Source of the DNA: Owenia fusiformis | Taxonomy: Eukaryota > Annelida > Polychaeta > Sabellida > Oweniidae | Reading direction: 5' to 3' | Assembly: GCA_903813345.2 (NCBI GenBank) | Contig: CAIIXF020000009.1 | Location: 1,984,001-2,048,000, forward strand | DNA: 64,000 nt | Shown here: piece after piece, positions 60,601 to 64,000 of the stretch | Numbering within the stretch: position 1 is the stretch's first letter | Layout of the letters: each line of letters opens with the position of its first letter | The notes under the pieces: model-generated | The model's database searches: none | Seen by the model: only the letters and a program-made list of their open reading frames with translations | Told to the model about the DNA's origin: nothing | Made by a program: the position numbers and the translations under genes

Positions 60601-63600
60601 TGGGATTTGCTACTCCGTGGAGTTGCCATTTTCTAGTTTCTCATTTAAAAGGTGTTTCTACTTGTATTCGAAAAGAATGTCATCATGACACACCGTATAT
60701 TTAGTGGTCTATACTGAAACCTACTAGTCATATGTATCCCATTAAAGACCAGTGAATTACTTGTTCCCATTATTGTGTCATAACATTTAATAGTATGATA
60801 TTAGGTATGAATGACTGTAACATTCAGTATTTACATTCTTAATATGTTCTTTTAAAAGCTTTGTTGTATTATATACAGCACCATTAGCCCTTCTCCATTC
60901 TTGAGTACATTACATCTAATAAACTTAGGCTTGCATAAATAATTCAGTTGTGAGAACAATTATATTTTCCCAAACAATGTACCACTGTAGAATATCATAC
61001 AATTAAAAATACATCTTAAGTGATGGAGTTTCTATAGAAAATTACCAATGAATTGCCTGCTGGGAATGTCTTGTCTGTGCTTTCCTCTACAAAAATCTTA
61101 TATTTTTTATTTTGGCTACATTTTAAAATCATCACACTCGCAAAATTCATACAGTCATACCAATGTATTTGTATCAGTTCAGTTTTTACAGGGTTCCATG
61201 TTTTAAATTATCAAAAATTCAGTTAAATTGAAATATCAGTTTAGGGTTATCCATTAAATAGTAAATAACTCCTAAATCATTTTCAATTAATTTAATATCT
61301 AAAATTTGGATTCAAGTCAACCAATAAAATCTATACCAAATTTACATTATATCAGGTATGCAAACACATAAATGAGCTGTACTTTTATATATATACTGCA
61401 CATGCTATTTGGTCTAAGGAATACAATATTCACCTTTATTTATAATATATGATCGAAACATGATACGGGGAATGCATTCATATCTTTAATTAAGCTTTAT
61501 ACGAATTGATAATTCATTCCCTCGTACTAATATTCATTTAGATTAAGGTAGTCAACATTTAGACATACTTGGTGATTTACTTTACAGTGATCTCCCGAGT
61601 ATGAATGCAAGTGGGTGCAACACCCACCTTAAATTATAATAATAGGCTTGCACCACCTGAGAATCCATTTGCACCCACTTGAAAATGAGAAAAATCATGA
61701 AAAATAGGCACATTGGACCAATTTTGGTCCGATTTGCACCCACTTGATATCACTACTTTATAAATTAACTATCAATAAATATTTCCTTTAATTCAGATCA
61801 ATGTGATCCTAAAGAAAGAGGAAGAGGCAAGGACAGCAGAAGACAACCTTGTCTTGGAGCAATCTCCTGATGTTGTGCAGTCAATTCAGAAACGACAGAA
61901 CCAAAGGACTGTTGTCAAACAGCGCTCTTTAGAGGTACTCTTAACACATACATACTAATATAAGCTGTGCTCTCCCTACATTGAACTTACTGAGGCGCTG
62001 CGCCTCCAAGCAATTGCAATCAAAGAAATGCGCCTCAGGGTTATTCCTTGCGCCACTGACAAACCCTACACTTTGTTTCTCCGCCTCAAAAGATTTAAAA
62101 TAACAAAATCTTACCGAAAAGTCAATGTTTTGTTTGTTTTTAAATTTTCACTTATGCAGTGTTTTATCGAACGCATATTCCTTTGCTTCAATTGCAGATT
62201 TACATGGAAGAAAAGCGAACGTTCGCTATTTTAGTTGACCGATCATAAATTCACGTCGTTCGTACATTTATTTGGTTCAATGACAGATTAACATGGAAGA
62301 AAATGAATTGTTCGCTATTTCAAACGACCAAACGCAAATTTGTGCCGTTCGTATTAACTCCACTATTTTTCTCCGAGACTTAAAATAACTTTCGCCTTAT
62401 TTCGATATATTTACTTGATTTTATCAGAAGAATGTCAGAAGCACACCGCTGGCAAGTTGTCTGGCACAACACAATCAAGTGTAAGTACTTTTTAAGTGAA
62501 TCTGGTCGCCCGATTAACTAAAAATGGCCCTGTTGAATTTCAACAAAAAATATGCTTTTTTGCTGAATGGACGAAGCGGCAAATTTACATTTTAAAAGTT
62601 TATTACCAAAAATGTAAACTTAGATTACTTTTTTCATAAATATTTGATAAACAGGCATAATCAGTACGTATACAGGGTCGGATCTGGGAACCAACAAGGG
62701 GGGTGCCCAAACTTTAAAAAAAATTTGGGCCCCTAAAACCAAAAAGTGGGCCCAAGTTTTGAAAATTTAAGGCCCATTTGCTTCAAAATTTGGCCTAAAA
62801 TTAAAAAACAAGGCCTTAAAAGGCCCAGTAATGCTCAAAAAGGCCCAATTTTTTTCTGGGCCAACCCAAGGGAGGGGCCCAGCCCCCCCCCCAGATCCGC
62901 AAATGTTGCACTTTAGGAGTAAAAGATATTAAAATGTTGCACTTTCAGAATAACAAAATCCCAAAATGTTGCAATTTTTTTTACAAAATCCTCCCTACAA
63001 AAAAATCCTGGGGAGAGCACTGATAAGTGATTCAAAAAATGGAAATCCTTAACGCTATTTTCCTCATATAATTGTCTGGTCTCATTTATATTTTACACAT
63101 TTGTACATCATTCAATTTCCTACCAGCCTTCTATATTTCGTGACCATCAGAGTGACAAACACAATTTTACAGCACTTTAAATAAACGCTCCACTTTTGCG
63201 CTGTAGGCAAACCTGCACACCTCGTCCAAAACTGTGTGTAGGTTTGCCTACAGCACGATGATGGCCAAACCTGAAGCATGTTGTTCAAAATCCTGTAACA
63301 TTGTTACTATCAGTCTGATTGTCAAGAAATATGGTAAAAGGGTAAGTGTGATATATATCAGGAAATCATTTCTTAAATTGACAAAGATATGAGGAAAATG
63401 CAGGGTTTAGGTATTTACCACCCTGTAGAACAGCAGCACCTAAAATTATTTAATAAAAAGTATTATGTACAGGGTGTCTCATAGGAAATGATCATTATCA
63501 GGGTTCTCACCAGGAAATTTTTTGACCCCAGATTTTTAATGGTATCGCGACTACTCCTCCAGATGTGAGATCAGAGATACCCTATTATTATACTTTTTAA

Positions 63601-64000
63601 AATACTACTTAAGATTATCTTCCTATTTTAATCACAATATACATTATTAAAAGGTTTCTGACTTCATATTCCTCAATGTTTCAACCTAATTTTACGTATT
63701 TTCTTAAGAGTTTTACCACAAATAATGTGACAAAAATGTAAAATTAGGCTCCAGAAGAACACTTTCGACTCCGGAAAAGCTAGAAGAGGTTTTAATGACA
63801 TTAGACTCCAGAGAATCTCTGGAGTCTGAAAGCCTAGTGAGAACCCTGATTATGCAAGAGAAATTTATTCATGAAGGCACCTTGTACCAGTCACCATTCA
63901 ATTACTTTGTAAAATGCATCTGTTCTAAAACAAATATACTAAAATCCATGATGTTTATAGATTGAGGACAATGAAGAAAGTTTGAGGGAGAAATGTGAAA
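57635..64000 (+). CDS. SIRT7: Sirtuin 7 (NAD-dependent protein deacylase), 5' part, cut by window end
   Basis: Exons 57635..57733, 61797..61934 and 63961..64000 (continuing) join in phase 0; 92 residues are visible. ATG has G at -3 and +4. The reading RNAKKCADLARILVKEEIRA, then ILKKEEEARTAEDNL, and IEDNEESLREKCE matches the charged coiled N-terminal region specific to SIRT7, which precedes the Rossmann-fold catalytic domain; the NAD-binding GAGIS motif would lie just beyond the window. SIRT7 is a nucleolar/chromatin enzyme that deacetylates H3K18 and supports rRNA transcription. Identification rests on the N-terminus alone, but alignment with vertebrate SIRT7 is continuous over three exons. 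Intron 1 (4.1 kb) carries a Helentron-like element; intron 2 (2 kb) carries three TIR elements. Confidence 0.85.
60016..60636 (+). mobile_element. Non-autonomous Helentron-associated element (HINE/DINE-1-like), copy 2
   Basis: Second copy of the 5381..6192 family, inside SIRT7 intron 1. It has ATCCCAACAAAC at the left, a CAGTCCGTCCGTCTGTCTG tract, GTTCGTTGGGAT at 60595..60606, a perfect ACTCC-GT-GGAGT hairpin (60612..60623) and a CTAG end at 60633..60636. It is shorter than copy 1 through internal deletions. Confidence 0.78.
61965..63022. mobile_element. TIR element GTGCTCTCCC with ATAAG target duplication
   Basis: Left CTGTGCTCTCCCT and right GGGGAGAGCACTG are inverted; ATAAG stands on both sides (61960..61964, 63023..63027). 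About 1.06 kb, in SIRT7 intron 2, with a second element (62673..62900) nested in it. The 68-codon ORF inside has no recognised product. Confidence 0.68.
62673..62900. mobile_element. hAT-like MITE nested in the 61965..63022 element
   Basis: CAGGGTCGGATCTGGG at the left and CCAGATCCGC at the right resemble common hAT termini (CAGGGGCGGATC...). The interior is repeated GGCCC/GGGCC phrases that fold on themselves. Confidence 0.55.
63499..63848. mobile_element. TIR element CAGGGTTCTCACCAGG with ATTAT target duplication
   Basis: CAGGGTTCTCACCAGG and CCTAGTGAGAACCCTG are inverted; ATTAT lies on both sides (63494..63498, 63849..63853). 350 bp, non-coding, ending about 110 bp before SIRT7 exon 3. 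CAG...CTG ends suggest a hAT-like relative. Confidence 0.8.

Overview
The window is AT-rich nuclear DNA from a multicellular animal. Genes are split by GT-AG introns, start codons sit in Kozak-like contexts, and spacers are packed with short inverted-repeat elements. The family mix (Gal3ST-type sulfotransferase, DXD glycosyltransferases, a Mab-21/cGAS-like gene, claudin-like tetraspans, METTL23, SIRT7) suggests a marine invertebrate such as a mollusc, brachiopod, echinoderm, hemichordate or amphioxus. I cannot fix the phylum from sequence alone. There are no rRNA genes, convincing tRNAs or CRISPR arrays, and nothing looks bacterial. All spliced models below were built by hand from splice sites, reading-frame phase and family resemblance; no transcript or database evidence was available.

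Layout. 1.4-3.4 kb (+): last two exons of a claudin-like gene. 10.7-15.6 kb and 27.4-29.0 kb (-): two paralogous two-exon type II membrane glycosyltransferases. Between them on the minus strand lie a four-exon secreted cysteine-rich precursor (18.5-20.7 kb), two weaker ORFs (21.2 and 26.1 kb) and a broken SH3 exon (25.0 kb). 32.5-35.0 kb (+): a complete two-exon galactose-3-O-sulfotransferase. 43.4-52.1 kb (+): a complete four-exon claudin-like gene, with an intronless cGAS/Mab-21-like gene nested in its first intron on the same strand. 53.4-57.4 kb (-): a complete five-exon METTL23-type methyltransferase, head to head with the first three coding exons of SIRT7 (57.6 kb to the window end), separated by about 220 bp.

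The rest is mostly repeats: two Helentron-associated (HINE/DINE-1-like) elements with GTCY microsatellites, a piggyBac-like MITE family with TTAA sites, several hAT-like or unclassified TIR elements with visible short target duplications, large foldback elements, a 26-bp minisatellite inside METTL23, and a CCATA array that has grown from a splice donor of one glycosyltransferase. The genes do not form one pathway. The glycosyltransferases and the sulfotransferase would all act on glycans in the Golgi; the claudin-like proteins are plasma-membrane tetraspans; METTL23 and SIRT7 are protein-modifying enzymes likely to share a promoter.
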